Source: Fibrobacterota bacterium (GTDB lineage Bacteria; Fibrobacterota; Chitinivibrionia; Chitinivibrionales; Chitinispirillaceae). Taken from it: a stretch of DNA of 64,000 bases. The notes beneath the pieces are model-generated. The model saw nothing but the letters and a program-made list of their open reading frames with translations. It had not been told where the DNA came from and did no database searches. The DNA lies in NCBI GenBank assembly GCA_023436205.1, contig JAEZKC010000107.1, positions 1 through 64,000 on the forward strand. The letters run 5' to 3'. Shown here one piece after another: positions 8,583-17,843 of this stretch (position 1 is the stretch's first letter; the number at the start of each line of letters is the position of its first letter). The translations under genes were made by a program, and so were the position numbers.

Positions 8583-11500
8583 AATTCAAAATAGAAAGTT
8601 GCACCCTTTCCCACCTCGCCCTCAGCCCATACTCTGCCGCCATGAAGAGCGATCACCCGCTGAACAATGGATAAGCCCACTCCTGTTCCGGCAAATTCCT
8701 TCTCTGCATGCACCCTTCTGAAAGGTTCGAATATTTTTAAAGCGAACTGCATGTCGAAACCGGCTCCATTGTCCCGGATGAAAAAGACTGTATGTACGTC
8801 GGTAGATATGGTACCGAATTCAATTTTTGTGACATCTTTCTTAGAAGTGTATTTCCAGGAATTGCGCAAAAGATTCTCCAATGCCACATGTATAAGCCTG
8901 GGATCCACAAATGCATAAACATTTTTTTCTACTGTGATTTCAATTTTTCGCCCGGGTTCGGTCTTTTGCAATTCGCTCAGATACGAACTTACCATTTCAC
9001 TGATATCAACATTTTCCCGCCTCACCTCCTGCTTACTTATGCGAGACAGGGCCAGGATGTCATCTATGAGACTCTGCATCTTTATCACATTAAGACTAAT
9101 ACGGGAGAGAAAGTCCCTACCCTCTTCATCCAGTCTGTCAGCATATTCCTCGCTTAAAATGGAAGAAAAATTACTTATGACAGCCAACGGGGTACGCAAA
9201 TCATGTGAAACTGAATAAGAAAAAGACTCCAGTTCCTTTGCCCTGAAATCAAGTTCCTTTTCCATATTCAAGCGATCGGTAATGTCGATTCCGGTGGCCA
9301 CTATGAACTGAATGACGCCGTTTGCATCGGGCAGCGCAGTGTTACGCCAGCGAATATAATGCATTTTCCCATCTTTACTGATCCAGTTATTTTCGTAACT
9401 AAGCAGTTTCCAATCTGAAATAAGTTGACCAAGCGCCTGCTTTAATGCGGGCAGTTCACTTTCGGGGACCAGCTTGAAAAAAGGTTCGTTGAGCATCTCC
9501 TCACTACTGAAACCAGACAGGTCTTCACACGCCTTGTTAAATTTTATTACCCTTCCCTGTGGGTCTACGACCAGGATCAAAGCCCCGGATGTCTGTAAAA
9601 TGGCATCGCTGAAGTTACGTTCTATTGTAAGCTGCTCCTGAAGATAATGTAATTCCGTAAAATCGGAAAACTCCATTACAGCCCCCGTTATCTTACCCTG
9701 GGTTCGTATGGGAGATGCACTCATGGAGACCCAGAAATCCCGATCTTTTCTGGAAATTCTGACCACCTTATCCCTCACCGTTTCTCCCTGCAGAGCTCGA
9801 AAAGATGGTATACTGCTTAAATTGAGCAGTTGACCGTCAGGAGAGGAAAACCGCAACGGTTTTACCCGCTGCTCCATAGCCTGTGAAATAATTTCCTTAG
9901 TATAGCCCAGCACATCACGTGCACGATCATTAATTTGCCTTATGTTCCCATCATTACCGTAGATGATAAAGCCATCAGGAAGTGAATTCAGAATAGCTTC
10001 CACTTCCGCCCGCCTCTCCTGAGCTTCACTAAGAGCCCGCTTGCGCTCGGAAATATCCAGCACAAATCCAAATATCCTACTTCCGGTACCAGGTAGTAGC
10101 CTTAAAGCAAGAAGCACCCATACCCTGGTCCCGTCTCTTCGAACATACTCTTTTTCATAGGGCGCCGCATTACCTGTACGCTTCACCTCTTCGATCGCCC
10201 TGTAATCTGCAGGTAAATGTTCCTCGGGGGTTATGTCCATCCAGCTGATTTTCCTGAATTCGTCTCTGCTGTAGCCGATTAGATCAAGGTAATAGTCGTT
10301 GGCATACTGGAAATTCCCATCCGGTTCGGCGATAACCGTTCCTACAATGCTTGAAGACAACACACTCTGGAACTGGTTGGCGGATAACTGTAACTCCTCC
10401 TGAATGCGCTTAATTTCAGATATATCGGTATTTGTTGCGAACCAGCGTATAATTGATCCCTTTTCATTACGAATCGGATTTGCTCTGGCAAGAAACCAGC
10501 GGTACTCACCATCAGCCATTTTCATAGGAAATGTTAGCTCCCAGCTGGTCCCTTTTTCGAAAGAGTTTTTGAGAGTTGACCTTACAGATTGCAGATGATC
10601 AGGGTGCACTGGAAGTTCAAACCCGTATTCTTTCATGCATTCATACGTGGTACCGGTGGCTTCAAACCAGCGCTGATTATACCAGAAAATCTCCCCTGAT
10701 GGATCAGCCATCCAAACCAACTGAGAAATATTATCGGCCAGGGTGCGGAAATTCTGCTCGCTCTCCCGAAGATGGTCCTCAATCGATTTTCTCCCGCTAA
10801 TATCAGTGAATATGATAACGAACTCTCCCGGAACCGTTTTGAATGCATACAGGTATATCCATTTTTGCGGTACATCGAAAAAGAATTCAAACTGTACATC
10901 TTTATCGTATCTGCCTACATTACAAAGCATATCAACATATTCCCTGTATCGGTTCTCAACACCAGGGAAAATCTGAGTAATGAGCTTCCCCCCGATTTCC
11001 TCTTTTGTCAAATTAAGGATATCTGTAAAGGTCTTATTGACTTCTTCCACCAGAAAATCTGAACGGCTCTGGTCGGAAAGAACTCTGCACTGAGCAATAC
11101 CGAATGTTTTTGCATTGAAAAGTGCTGAATAGCGCTGCTGGCGAGCCTGAAGCAGCTCCTCCATGCGTTTTCTTTCGGTTATTTCAACCCCTACCAGAAG
11201 CACCCCCTCCAAAACACCCTCTTCTGACCTCAACGGTGCCGATGAAACACTGGCCCACTGCTCATGCCCGTTTACAACCTTGCGAAACTCCAGCCCCGGA
11301 CTCACTGTCTCTCCTGACAAAGCACGGCTTACAGGCCAATGTTCCACTGAAACGGGATTACCCTGAACATCAAATGCCTGAAAAGTATCTTGAATTTGGC
11401 TATCCACAGAAGGTGCCATTATCCCCGGTACATAGGTATTCATGATTGCATTCTTTAAAGTAAACTTTCCCTGTATATCCAGCACTCCCACCCCCACAGG

Positions 11501-13054
11501 GAGCTGCTCAAGAATCTGCTTAAGCCTCCGCTCATTTCTCTCCAGCGCCTTCTCCGCCCTTCTCCTCTGAGTAATATCCACCGTGATCCCCAGCACCTGA
11601 GTCAGTTTCCCCTCCTCATCAAAAAGCGGCACATAGTCCACAATATTCGTGTAACTTTTCCCCTGAATGGAAAAACTGTATTCGAAATGCTGTTTCTCTC
11701 CTTTATTAAACACTTCTCTGAGATATGGTAAGTACTTGCGGTGAACCTCTGCCGGAATGATCTCCTCATCCCTGTGCCCCAACACATCTTCTTCCCTCAG
11801 GCCACTCACCTCAAGGCCCATCTTGTTAATAAACTGGATCCGTCTCTCACTATCGTATATGACAAACACCGAAGTGTAGTTGTCAACGGCAGCGCGGAAC
11901 CTTTTTTCACTTTGACTGAGAGCAGCTTCGATTTTTTTTGATTCAGTCACATCCCTCCAGGCTTCCACAGCCCCCATAATTTTCCCTTCAGGCCCCCTGA
12001 TAGGCGCAGCATTCACCGAAAGCACCATCGTAGTCCCATCCTGCTTATACTCAAACTCATATTGATAATAACCTTCAACACTTGACATTGCTTTATGCGA
12101 AGGCAGCTGGTCCGGCAGCATTGGTCTTCCTCCGGATGATGCAAAATGGAATCCGTTCATCATGACCTCCTCACACCTTCCCACGATCAACTGCATGGGA
12201 ACGCCCAGCATTTTTGCCATTTCTCTGCTTGCCCGACGGGTATAATTTTGAGCATCGGTAATAACAACTCCTTCAGGTATAAAATCCATAATAGTATCAA
12301 GAACCGCAGACTTCTCCTCAAACTCCCTCCTGAGCAGAGCGAATTTCGTGATATCGTTTCCGTCAATCAAAAACTGCTCTATTCTGCCCTCCGGGTCCCT
12401 GTCCACGTTCACACTCCAGGAAAACCAGACCCGCTCCCCATCCTTTCGAACACCCTCGCTTTCCTGCATATAAAACTGCTCAGGACTGGACACCATCTGC
12501 TCTATCAACCGGGAATTGTCATGGCCACGGGAATCCACACCTGGAATAATGGTCCCCACAAGCTTCTTACCCTCCACCTCATGCCTATCATACTGGAAAA
12601 TCCTTTCACAAAAGCGATTGAAAAAGGTTATCTCCCCCTCTACATTCACCCCGATGACAATACAGTTCGCCTCTTCGGTAAACATGCGACACATGGATTC
12701 TGAACGAAGCAGTGCCCGCCTTTCCCGATACCGGGCAGTAATATCTTCGATAACAAGCAGCACATGCTCCTCACCCTGCTGCAACCGTCTGGCATTAAGA
12801 AGCATAACCTTGAGCCCGATAGTGGGGAAATCATGCATCACCTCAAAATCTTCCACTATCTGCTCTTCAGGAATAATGTTTTCAAGCAGTTCACGAAGCC
12901 TTTGGATATTCCATTGCCCATCTCCCAGCTCATAAAGCAGACACCCCAGAGTCTGCTCCGGAGTCACTTGGAACAGTTTATAAAAGGAACGATTTGCCAG
13001 TACAACCCGGAGTTGCCGGTCTAAAACCAGAATCGATTCTCTGACAGTATCCAC
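8579..13054 (-). CDS. Giant cytoplasmic sensor histidine kinase with ten PAS domains
   Basis: The 1491-residue protein has no transmembrane segment. Ten PAS/PAC units follow one another, at roughly 1-118, 119-245, 246-378, 379-500, 501-630, 631-755, 756-880, 881-1002, 1003-1130 and 1131-1270. Most end in a PAC-like D-I-[TS] motif before a short coiled-coil linker. HisKA follows with SYSVSHDLRTPL (His1284), and HATPase_c with N box ENLLRNSWKY, DNGAGFD and GTGVGLSIV. The called start is GTG at 13054 with only a weak AGG upstream. Conserved PAS sequence (ADQSFFSQAI) continues in frame for about 14 codons upstream of it, with no standard start before a stop. The gene may therefore be 5'-truncated or start at an unusual codon. 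It heads the kinase operon; its signal and partner are unknown. Confidence 0.88.
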   Translation of the reverse strand: MDTVRESILVLDRQLRVVLANRSFYKLFQVTPEQTLGCLLYELGDGQWNIQRLRELLENIIPEEQIVEDFEVMHDFPTIGLKVMLLNARRLQQGEEHVLLVIEDITARYRERRALLRSESMCRMFTEEANCIVIGVNVEGEITFFNRFCERIFQYDRHEVEGKKLVGTIIPGVDSRGHDNSRLIEQMVSSPEQFYMQESEGVRKDGERVWFSWSVNVDRDPEGRIEQFLIDGNDITKFALLRREFEEKSAVLDTIMDFIPEGVVITDAQNYTRRASREMAKMLGVPMQLIVGRCEEVMMNGFHFASSGGRPMLPDQLPSHKAMSSVEGYYQYEFEYKQDGTTMVLSVNAAPIRGPEGKIMGAVEAWRDVTESKKIEAALSQSEKRFRAAVDNYTSVFVIYDSERRIQFINKMGLEVSGLREEDVLGHRDEEIIPAEVHRKYLPYLREVFNKGEKQHFEYSFSIQGKSYTNIVDYVPLFDEEGKLTQVLGITVDITQRRRAEKALERNERRLKQILEQLPVGVGVLDIQGKFTLKNAIMNTYVPGIMAPSVDSQIQDTFQAFDVQGNPVSVEHWPVSRALSGETVSPGLEFRKVVNGHEQWASVSSAPLRSEEGVLEGVLLVGVEITERKRMEELLQARQQRYSALFNAKTFGIAQCRVLSDQSRSDFLVEEVNKTFTDILNLTKEEIGGKLITQIFPGVENRYREYVDMLCNVGRYDKDVQFEFFFDVPQKWIYLYAFKTVPGEFVIIFTDISGRKSIEDHLRESEQNFRTLADNISQLVWMADPSGEIFWYNQRWFEATGTTYECMKEYGFELPVHPDHLQSVRSTLKNSFEKGTSWELTFPMKMADGEYRWFLARANPIRNEKGSIIRWFATNTDISEIKRIQEELQLSANQFQSVLSSSIVGTVIAEPDGNFQYANDYYLDLIGYSRDEFRKISWMDITPEEHLPADYRAIEEVKRTGNAAPYEKEYVRRDGTRVWVLLALRLLPGTGSRIFGFVLDISERKRALSEAQERRAEVEAILNSLPDGFIIYGNDGNIRQINDRARDVLGYTKEIISQAMEQRVKPLRFSSPDGQLLNLSSIPSFRALQGETVRDKVVRISRKDRDFWVSMSASPIRTQGKITGAVMEFSDFTELHYLQEQLTIERNFSDAILQTSGALILVVDPQGRVIKFNKACEDLSGFSSEEMLNEPFFKLVPESELPALKQALGQLISDWKLLSYENNWISKDGKMHYIRWRNTALPDANGVIQFIVATGIDITDRLNMEKELDFRAKELESFSYSVSHDLRTPLAVISNFSSILSEEYADRLDEEGRDFLSRISLNVIKMQSLIDDILALSRISKQEVRRENVDISEMVSSYLSELQKTEPGRKIEITVEKNVYAFVDPRLIHVALENLLRNSWKYTSKKDVTKIEFGTISTDVHTVFFIRDNGAGFDMQFALKIFEPFRRVHAEKEFAGTGVGLSIVQRVIALHGGRVWAEGEVGKGATFYFEL

Positions 13055-13174
13055 GATAGCCTGGGAAAAGAAGCTCTGGTCTGCAATTGCCCATAAATGC
13101 CCCGCGCTGGATGTGGATTACTATAAATGTGGAATAGAGGCAAAAAGAATACCGGTAAACTGAAAAGGTGGCCA

Positions 13175-13764
13175 CTATCCAAGCTTGTAAAGAATGAACG
13201 AAACCAGAAACCCCAAAACAGCTATAAGACCGGCAAAATCCTGGGCTTCCTGAAACGCTTCGGGGATCACGGTGTCTACTAGCATTGCCAGCATCGCTTC
13301 AGCAGCCACGACCGTGGTGACGGCAAACACTTCACTGGTAAAATATTGAAAACCGGCATAGCCTAGAAGCGCACTGATCCCTGACAGCACAGCAATTCCC
13401 GCCGATATGCCGAAAATGTAAACAGCTGATCGCCCGGCATTCTTCATCCCCGCAGAACGGCTCAAGCCCTCCGGCACATTGGAAAGAAAAATGGCAATCT
13501 CCGCCACATAACTGAATACACCTCCAGACAGAAGACTCAAACCAAGCACCATAAATTCCGGAATGCCGTCCATGAGAGCCCCCAGAGCAATAGCCAGTCC
13601 GCTTCCATGCTGCTGATTTCAGATGGTTGCCTGCCCCCCGACCTTTTACGGTGCTTTGCACCATGTCTGGCCAACTCCCGGTTGGCAGTAGTATATACCA
13701 CTGCTCCCGAAAAAAACCCGATGGCGGTGAAATCGAATCCCCCCGTTTTATATGCCTCATCCAT
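13175..13764 (-). pseudogene. Degenerate ZIP-family metal transporter (truncated and frameshifted)
   Basis: The intact C-terminal part (13175-13573) reads MDGIPEFMVLGLSLLSGG, then FLSNVPEGLS, then AMLVDTVIPEAF, the typical histidine-poor ZIP-like transporter half with several membrane segments. The preceding part of the same family (MDEAYKTGGFDFTAIGFFSG, followed by ARHGAKHRKRSGG) is present but in another frame, at 13764 to about 13610. The frame changes around 13605-13622, just after QPSE, and the correct frame carries a TGA there. The first ~50 residues expected in the family (two membrane segments) are missing upstream of 13764, where a stop codon precedes the ATG. Two independent lesions make a functional transporter unlikely; a single sequencing error could explain the frameshift but not the truncation. 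Confidence 0.8.
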
Positions 13765-13895
13765 TCAGGTACCACTCTCATTTCCAGCTAATCACAGTAA
13801 GTCTGCAATCCTTACCCCGGTTTTAGGAATTTGGTTTAATCTTTGCGGCCGATACATAATGGAAAGCGCTGCAAAACCTTTACAGGAGGAACAGT

Positions 13896-14909
13896 ATGGA
13901 TTTCGAAGTAGTGGTAATCACCGGAGCTTCTGCCGGGGTAGGAAGAGCAGTTGCTCGCTTATTTGCCGAAAGCAAAGCCAAAATCGGCCTTATAGCCCGC
14001 GGAAGAGAAGGGCTTGAAGCCGCCAGGCGGGATGTGATCAGCCGCGGAGGCGATGCCATTACCATCCAGGCCGATGTTTCAAACCCCGACCAGGTGGAAC
14101 TGGCTGCCCAGAAAGTGATTGACCAGTGGGGACGAATTGACATCTGGATCAACTCTGCCATGCTCACAGTTTATTCCGAATTTACAGATATGAAAATGCA
14201 AGATTTCAAAAGAGCAACAGAAGTCACTTATCTTGGCTACGTCTACGGCACCCAGGCTGCTCTCAAAAGAATGCTCCCTGCTAACAAAGGAATCATAGTG
14301 CAGGTGGGCTCATCCATCGCCTACCGAGGCATACCCCTGCAATCCGCTTACAGCGGAGCAAAGCACGCCATCCATGGCTTCACAGAAGCAATTCGCTGCG
14401 AACTCATGCATCAGAAAAGTAAAGTATGGATAACCATGGTGCAGCTGCCGGCACTCAACACCCCTCAATTCGGCTGGGCTAAAGACAACCTCCAAAAAAA
14501 ACCGCAACCAATCCCTCCCGTTTACCAACCGGAAGTCGCCGCCGATGCCATCCACTGGGCCGCCCACCATCACCGCCGAGAAGTGACTGTAGGCACCTCT
14601 TCCCTCATGGTTATCTGGGGAAACAAGCTCTTCCCGGGAATGCTCGACCTCTACCTTGCCACAAACGCCTACAAGGCTCAGCAGCACGATGGCGCCCCCG
14701 ATCCCAATCAGCCGGTCAATCTCTGGGAACCGGTAGACACCGATAAAGACTTCGGCGCCCATGGTGAATTCGACGACAACGCGAGAAACTCCAGCCGCCA
14801 GCTCAAACTCACCAAACTGCCGGGTTATCCATTCTACACTGCAGCGCTTCTTGTACTTGGAGTGGCGGCAATTCTCAACAAAGTATACAAAAAAGACTGC
14901 CAATGCTGA
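13896..14909 (+). CDS. Short-chain dehydrogenase/reductase with C-terminal membrane anchor
   Basis: A 337-residue classical SDR. The Rossmann nucleotide-binding motif TGASAGVG is at 9-16 and an NSA motif near 86-88 stands where most SDRs have NNAG. The catalytic Ser is in VGSS (139-140) and Tyr152-x3-Lys156 in YSGAK. Residues after about 240 extend beyond the ~250-residue core, and a hydrophobic segment at about 315-331 near the end suggests that the protein is tethered to the inner membrane with its active site in the cytoplasm. AGGAGGA lies 6 nt before the ATG, so the start is secure. The substrate cannot be read; related long SDRs are often annotated only as oxidoreductases. It is a single gene, divergent from the ZIP remnant. 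Confidence 0.9.
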   Translation: MDFEVVVITGASAGVGRAVARLFAESKAKIGLIARGREGLEAARRDVISRGGDAITIQADVSNPDQVELAAQKVIDQWGRIDIWINSAMLTVYSEFTDMKMQDFKRATEVTYLGYVYGTQAALKRMLPANKGIIVQVGSSIAYRGIPLQSAYSGAKHAIHGFTEAIRCELMHQKSKVWITMVQLPALNTPQFGWAKDNLQKKPQPIPPVYQPEVAADAIHWAAHHHRREVTVGTSSLMVIWGNKLFPGMLDLYLATNAYKAQQHDGAPDPNQPVNLWEPVDTDKDFGAHGEFDDNARNSSRQLKLTKLPGYPFYTAALLVLGVAAILNKVYKKDCQC

Positions 14910-15311
14910 CAAATTACCTTGCTGTACAAGCGGGAGTAGTCCTGCCATCCAATTGTTTTTATATTGGGTGCTAAAGGCAGCATCTCTACCACCCCGGGCG
15001 GCATTCATATCATTTCGCAAAAGCCTTCAGGGGGGGCAGCCGCTGCCTCATCGCTGGCGCAGCACGAATCGCGATCAATCAAATCACCTGAGCCCACCCG
15101 CATCTGATTAAGCCGCTACATGGTATCAGACAGTACCCTGACTGTCAGGTGGGGTACAAATGTCACTATCATCCTTTTTCCCAAAAGCACTCCGTAGCCC
15201 AGCGGGAAACGGATTTTTGGCATCTTCATCCTTTAAACATATCCACCACTAAAAAATTACAGTAAATTAGAACCATCAAGGCCAAATCTTACACAGCCCG
15301 GGAGGAATCCT
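14910..15311. other. Intergenic region before the GH74 gene
   Basis: There is no supported gene in these ~400 bases. It carries a perfect inverted repeat CCTGAC-T-GTCAGG inside CAGTACCCTGACTGTCAGG (15131-15149) and, at its right end, the GGAGGAA ribosome site of the GH74 gene. The palindrome GTTGAA-N6-TTCAAC seen in front of the xylan genes is absent here. Confidence 0.6.
15131..15149. repeat. 19-bp motif with inverted repeat, upstream copy
   Basis: CAGTACCCTGACTGTCAGG contains a perfect 6-bp inverted repeat around a single T. A near-identical copy (two differences) lies at 17804-17822, downstream of the GH74 gene, so the two copies bracket that gene. The function is unknown; both are intergenic. 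Confidence 0.55.
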
Positions 15312-17717
15312 ATGCTCCGCAGTCGTATCTCTTTAATCCATTTCATCTCGACAGTTTTACTGTTCCTTGCCACAACATCCGGCTCTCAGGATTATTCCTG
15401 GGGCAACCTGGCTATGGGAGGAGGGGGATTTGTCTCAGGAATCATCACCTGCCCCACAGAGAGAAATCTTATGTACGCACGCACCGATGTGGGTGGTGCA
15501 TACCGCTGGGATGAAGCAAACAGCACATGGCTCCCGCTCACAGACTGGGCTTCAGATGAAGAAACCGGTTTGCTTGGATGCGAAGCTCTGGCAATAGACC
15601 CGAATGCCACAAACAGAGTCTATATGCTTCTTGGAATCAGCTATTTCAATGGCGGAAAAACGGTCATTGCCCGTTCAGATGACTACGGGAACACATTTTC
15701 CATTACCGAGACAACCGGCCAATTTAAGGCCCATGGTAACGGCATGGGAAGAAGCAATGGTGAAAGGCTTGCTGTCGATCCCAACAACGGAAACATTCTT
15801 TTGGTGGGCACACGCGCAAACGGCTTATTTAAAAGCACCGATCGAGGAGCCACCTGGAATAGAATTTCATCACTCAATGTAACCACCACGCCTAATGAAA
15901 ACGGAATCTGTTTCGTCATTTTTGACAAAAGCAAGAAAGCTTCTGACAATTCAACCAGTACAATCTATGTCGGAGTGTCAAGGTACAACGACAATCTTTA
16001 CATGAGCAATGACGGAGGGAGCAGCTGGACACTTGTTCCGGGAAGACCACTTGACCTGATGCCACAACGGGCAGTGCTCGCTTCAAACGGTTTGATGTAC
16101 ATTACTTATGCAAACGGTGCAGGGCCGCATGGACACTGGGCACTTTCAGATCAACCCATGGATAAAGGTGCGGTATGGAAACTAAATACATCAAACGACA
16201 CCTGGACCAATGTGACTCCGACCGGTTACACCAGACCATTCGGAGGGATAAGCGTGGACCCTTCAGACCCCGATCGGGTGATCACATCCACTATAAACAC
16301 CTGGATGTCGCAGGATGGGGCATGGGGAGACAAATTTTTCCTGAGCACAAATGGTGGAACAAACTGGACCGATCTGGTAATCAAAAGGGATAACAACGGT
16401 ATCTACTGGATCGATGGGCATGCCATCCATTGGGCTGGAAGCATAGAATTCGATCCATTCAACACTTCACAAGCAATTGTAGCTTCTGGAAACGGTATTT
16501 TCCTGTGTGAAGATGTAAATGCCTCCACCACCACCTGGAAATTCTTGACACGTGGCTTGGAGGAAACGGTACCCCTTGACATGATCAGTATCCCGGGCGG
16601 ACCGGTCATAACCGTTATTGGTGATTACGATGGTTCAGTTTACTCAAGTAACAATATCACTTCCTACACCACAAAACACAGCCCCAGCATGGGAACCTCC
16701 ACCGGAATCGCTTTTGCGGGTAAACTTACCAGCTTCGTAGTCAGAGCCGGAGATAAGCTTTTTTATTCCACCAATTCCGGTTCATCCTGGACTGAAATGA
16801 GCAAGTCCGGAATCACTGGAGTTAAAGGTAAAGTAGCAGTTTCTGCAGACGGTTCTGTGATCTTATACACACCAGAAAAATCCACCACCACCTACAGAAC
16901 AGAGGACAGAGGAGCAAGCTGGAGTACCTCAACCGGTGCCCAGGGGGGCCACCCTGTTGCCGACCCGGTGGATGAAAACAAATTCTACATGTATTCCGGA
17001 AGCAATCTGTATGTGAGTACAAACAAGGGAGTCTCATTTACACAGGCCGGAAACTGCGGAAGTGGTGGTTCTTCACGAATTACCCCTGTACCCGACCGTG
17101 AGGGTGACATCTGGGTAGCGCTTTACAATGGCGGACTAACCCGTTCTGTAAACTCCGGCAGCAGCTTTTCAAAAATATCATCTGTACAGAGATGCTCGGC
17201 TGTGGGCTTTGGAAAAGCCGCGCAGGGAAAAACTTTCCCAACGATTTTCATCTGGGGAAGAGTCAACGATGTCACCGGACTGTTCCGCTCAATTGACGAG
17301 GGTGCAACGTGGCAGAGAATCAATGATGACCAGCATGAATTTGGCGGTCCCGGCAATGGACAATTTGTGATAGGAGACCCTAATGTTTACGGACGAGTTT
17401 ACATGAGTACTGCAGGGAGAGGAACAGTTTTCGGTGAAGTAGCCTTAAATACCGGAAATGCCTTTTCCTTCAAAGCACATGAAACCACCAAAGCACCGGT
17501 TTCACTTAACGGTGGCTGTCTCCATATAAACAGAAGATTAGCATCATCTGTTAATGTAAACATTTTCGATCTCAATGGTCGCCTGGCTTACAGTAACAGC
17601 TTTACTGAAGCAGCCACTCTTCCTTTAGCGGCAATGCTTCCCAAAGGGATCTATGTTGCGCGAATCAGCGGTTCGGGCTTTGCCCTGACGAATGTAAGAT
17701 TCCACGTCTTCAGATAA
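15312..17717 (+). CDS. Secreted GH74 xyloglucanase-like glycosidase with sorting tail
   Basis: The 801-residue protein begins with a signal peptide (about 1-25). The catalytic part (about 27-700) is a two-propeller GH74 enzyme, a family that cleaves the glucan backbone of xyloglucan. The conserved ARTDVGGAYRW segment carries the expected catalytic Asp59, and the IGDYDG segment carries the second Asp at 438. NGERLAVDPNN and several Asp-box repeats (STDRGATW, SNDGGSSW, STNGGTNW) support this. The last ~75 residues (VNIFDLNGRLAYS, then PKGIYVARI) form a T9SS type A sorting-like module, so the enzyme should be released to or anchored at the cell surface. GGAGGAA precedes the ATG. It is monocistronic, ends at a hairpin, and its promoter lacks the palindrome found at the xylan genes. 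Confidence 0.9.
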   Translation: MLRSRISLIHFISTVLLFLATTSGSQDYSWGNLAMGGGGFVSGIITCPTERNLMYARTDVGGAYRWDEANSTWLPLTDWASDEETGLLGCEALAIDPNATNRVYMLLGISYFNGGKTVIARSDDYGNTFSITETTGQFKAHGNGMGRSNGERLAVDPNNGNILLVGTRANGLFKSTDRGATWNRISSLNVTTTPNENGICFVIFDKSKKASDNSTSTIYVGVSRYNDNLYMSNDGGSSWTLVPGRPLDLMPQRAVLASNGLMYITYANGAGPHGHWALSDQPMDKGAVWKLNTSNDTWTNVTPTGYTRPFGGISVDPSDPDRVITSTINTWMSQDGAWGDKFFLSTNGGTNWTDLVIKRDNNGIYWIDGHAIHWAGSIEFDPFNTSQAIVASGNGIFLCEDVNASTTTWKFLTRGLEETVPLDMISIPGGPVITVIGDYDGSVYSSNNITSYTTKHSPSMGTSTGIAFAGKLTSFVVRAGDKLFYSTNSGSSWTEMSKSGITGVKGKVAVSADGSVILYTPEKSTTTYRTEDRGASWSTSTGAQGGHPVADPVDENKFYMYSGSNLYVSTNKGVSFTQAGNCGSGGSSRITPVPDREGDIWVALYNGGLTRSVNSGSSFSKISSVQRCSAVGFGKAAQGKTFPTIFIWGRVNDVTGLFRSIDEGATWQRINDDQHEFGGPGNGQFVIGDPNVYGRVYMSTAGRGTVFGEVALNTGNAFSFKAHETTKAPVSLNGGCLHINRRLASSVNVNIFDLNGRLAYSNSFTEAATLPLAAMLPKGIYVARISGSGFALTNVRFHVFR

Positions 17718-17731
17718 CAGATTGCCTTAGA

Positions 17732-17766
17732 GGGGCCTGGTTCAGATCGCGCGAGATCAGGTCCCC
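17732..17766. terminator. GC-rich hairpin between convergent GH74 and GH18 genes
   Basis: GGGGCCTG (17732-17739) pairs with CAGGTCCCC (17758-17766) with one bulged base, and an inner GATC pairs with GATC. It lies just after the GH74 stop and faces the end of the GH18 gene, so it can serve as a terminator for either side. No long T-run follows. Confidence 0.5.
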
Positions 17767-17803
17767 CTACCCTCATTACCAGTGAACCGAGTATGGCCTC
17801 TGG

Positions 17804-17822
17804 CAGTACCCCGACCGTCAGG
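17804..17822. repeat. 19-bp motif with inverted repeat, downstream copy
   Basis: CAGTACCCCGACCGTCAGG differs from the 15131 copy at two positions; its inverted repeat is imperfect. See the upstream copy. Confidence 0.5.
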
Positions 17823-17843
17823 ACAGAGCACGGTATTCACTAC

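Noticed and set aside
14310..15020. 236-codon minus-strand frame opposite the SDR gene
   Set aside because: The SDR on the plus strand has full catalytic motifs and a strong ribosome site; the antisense product is low-complexity.
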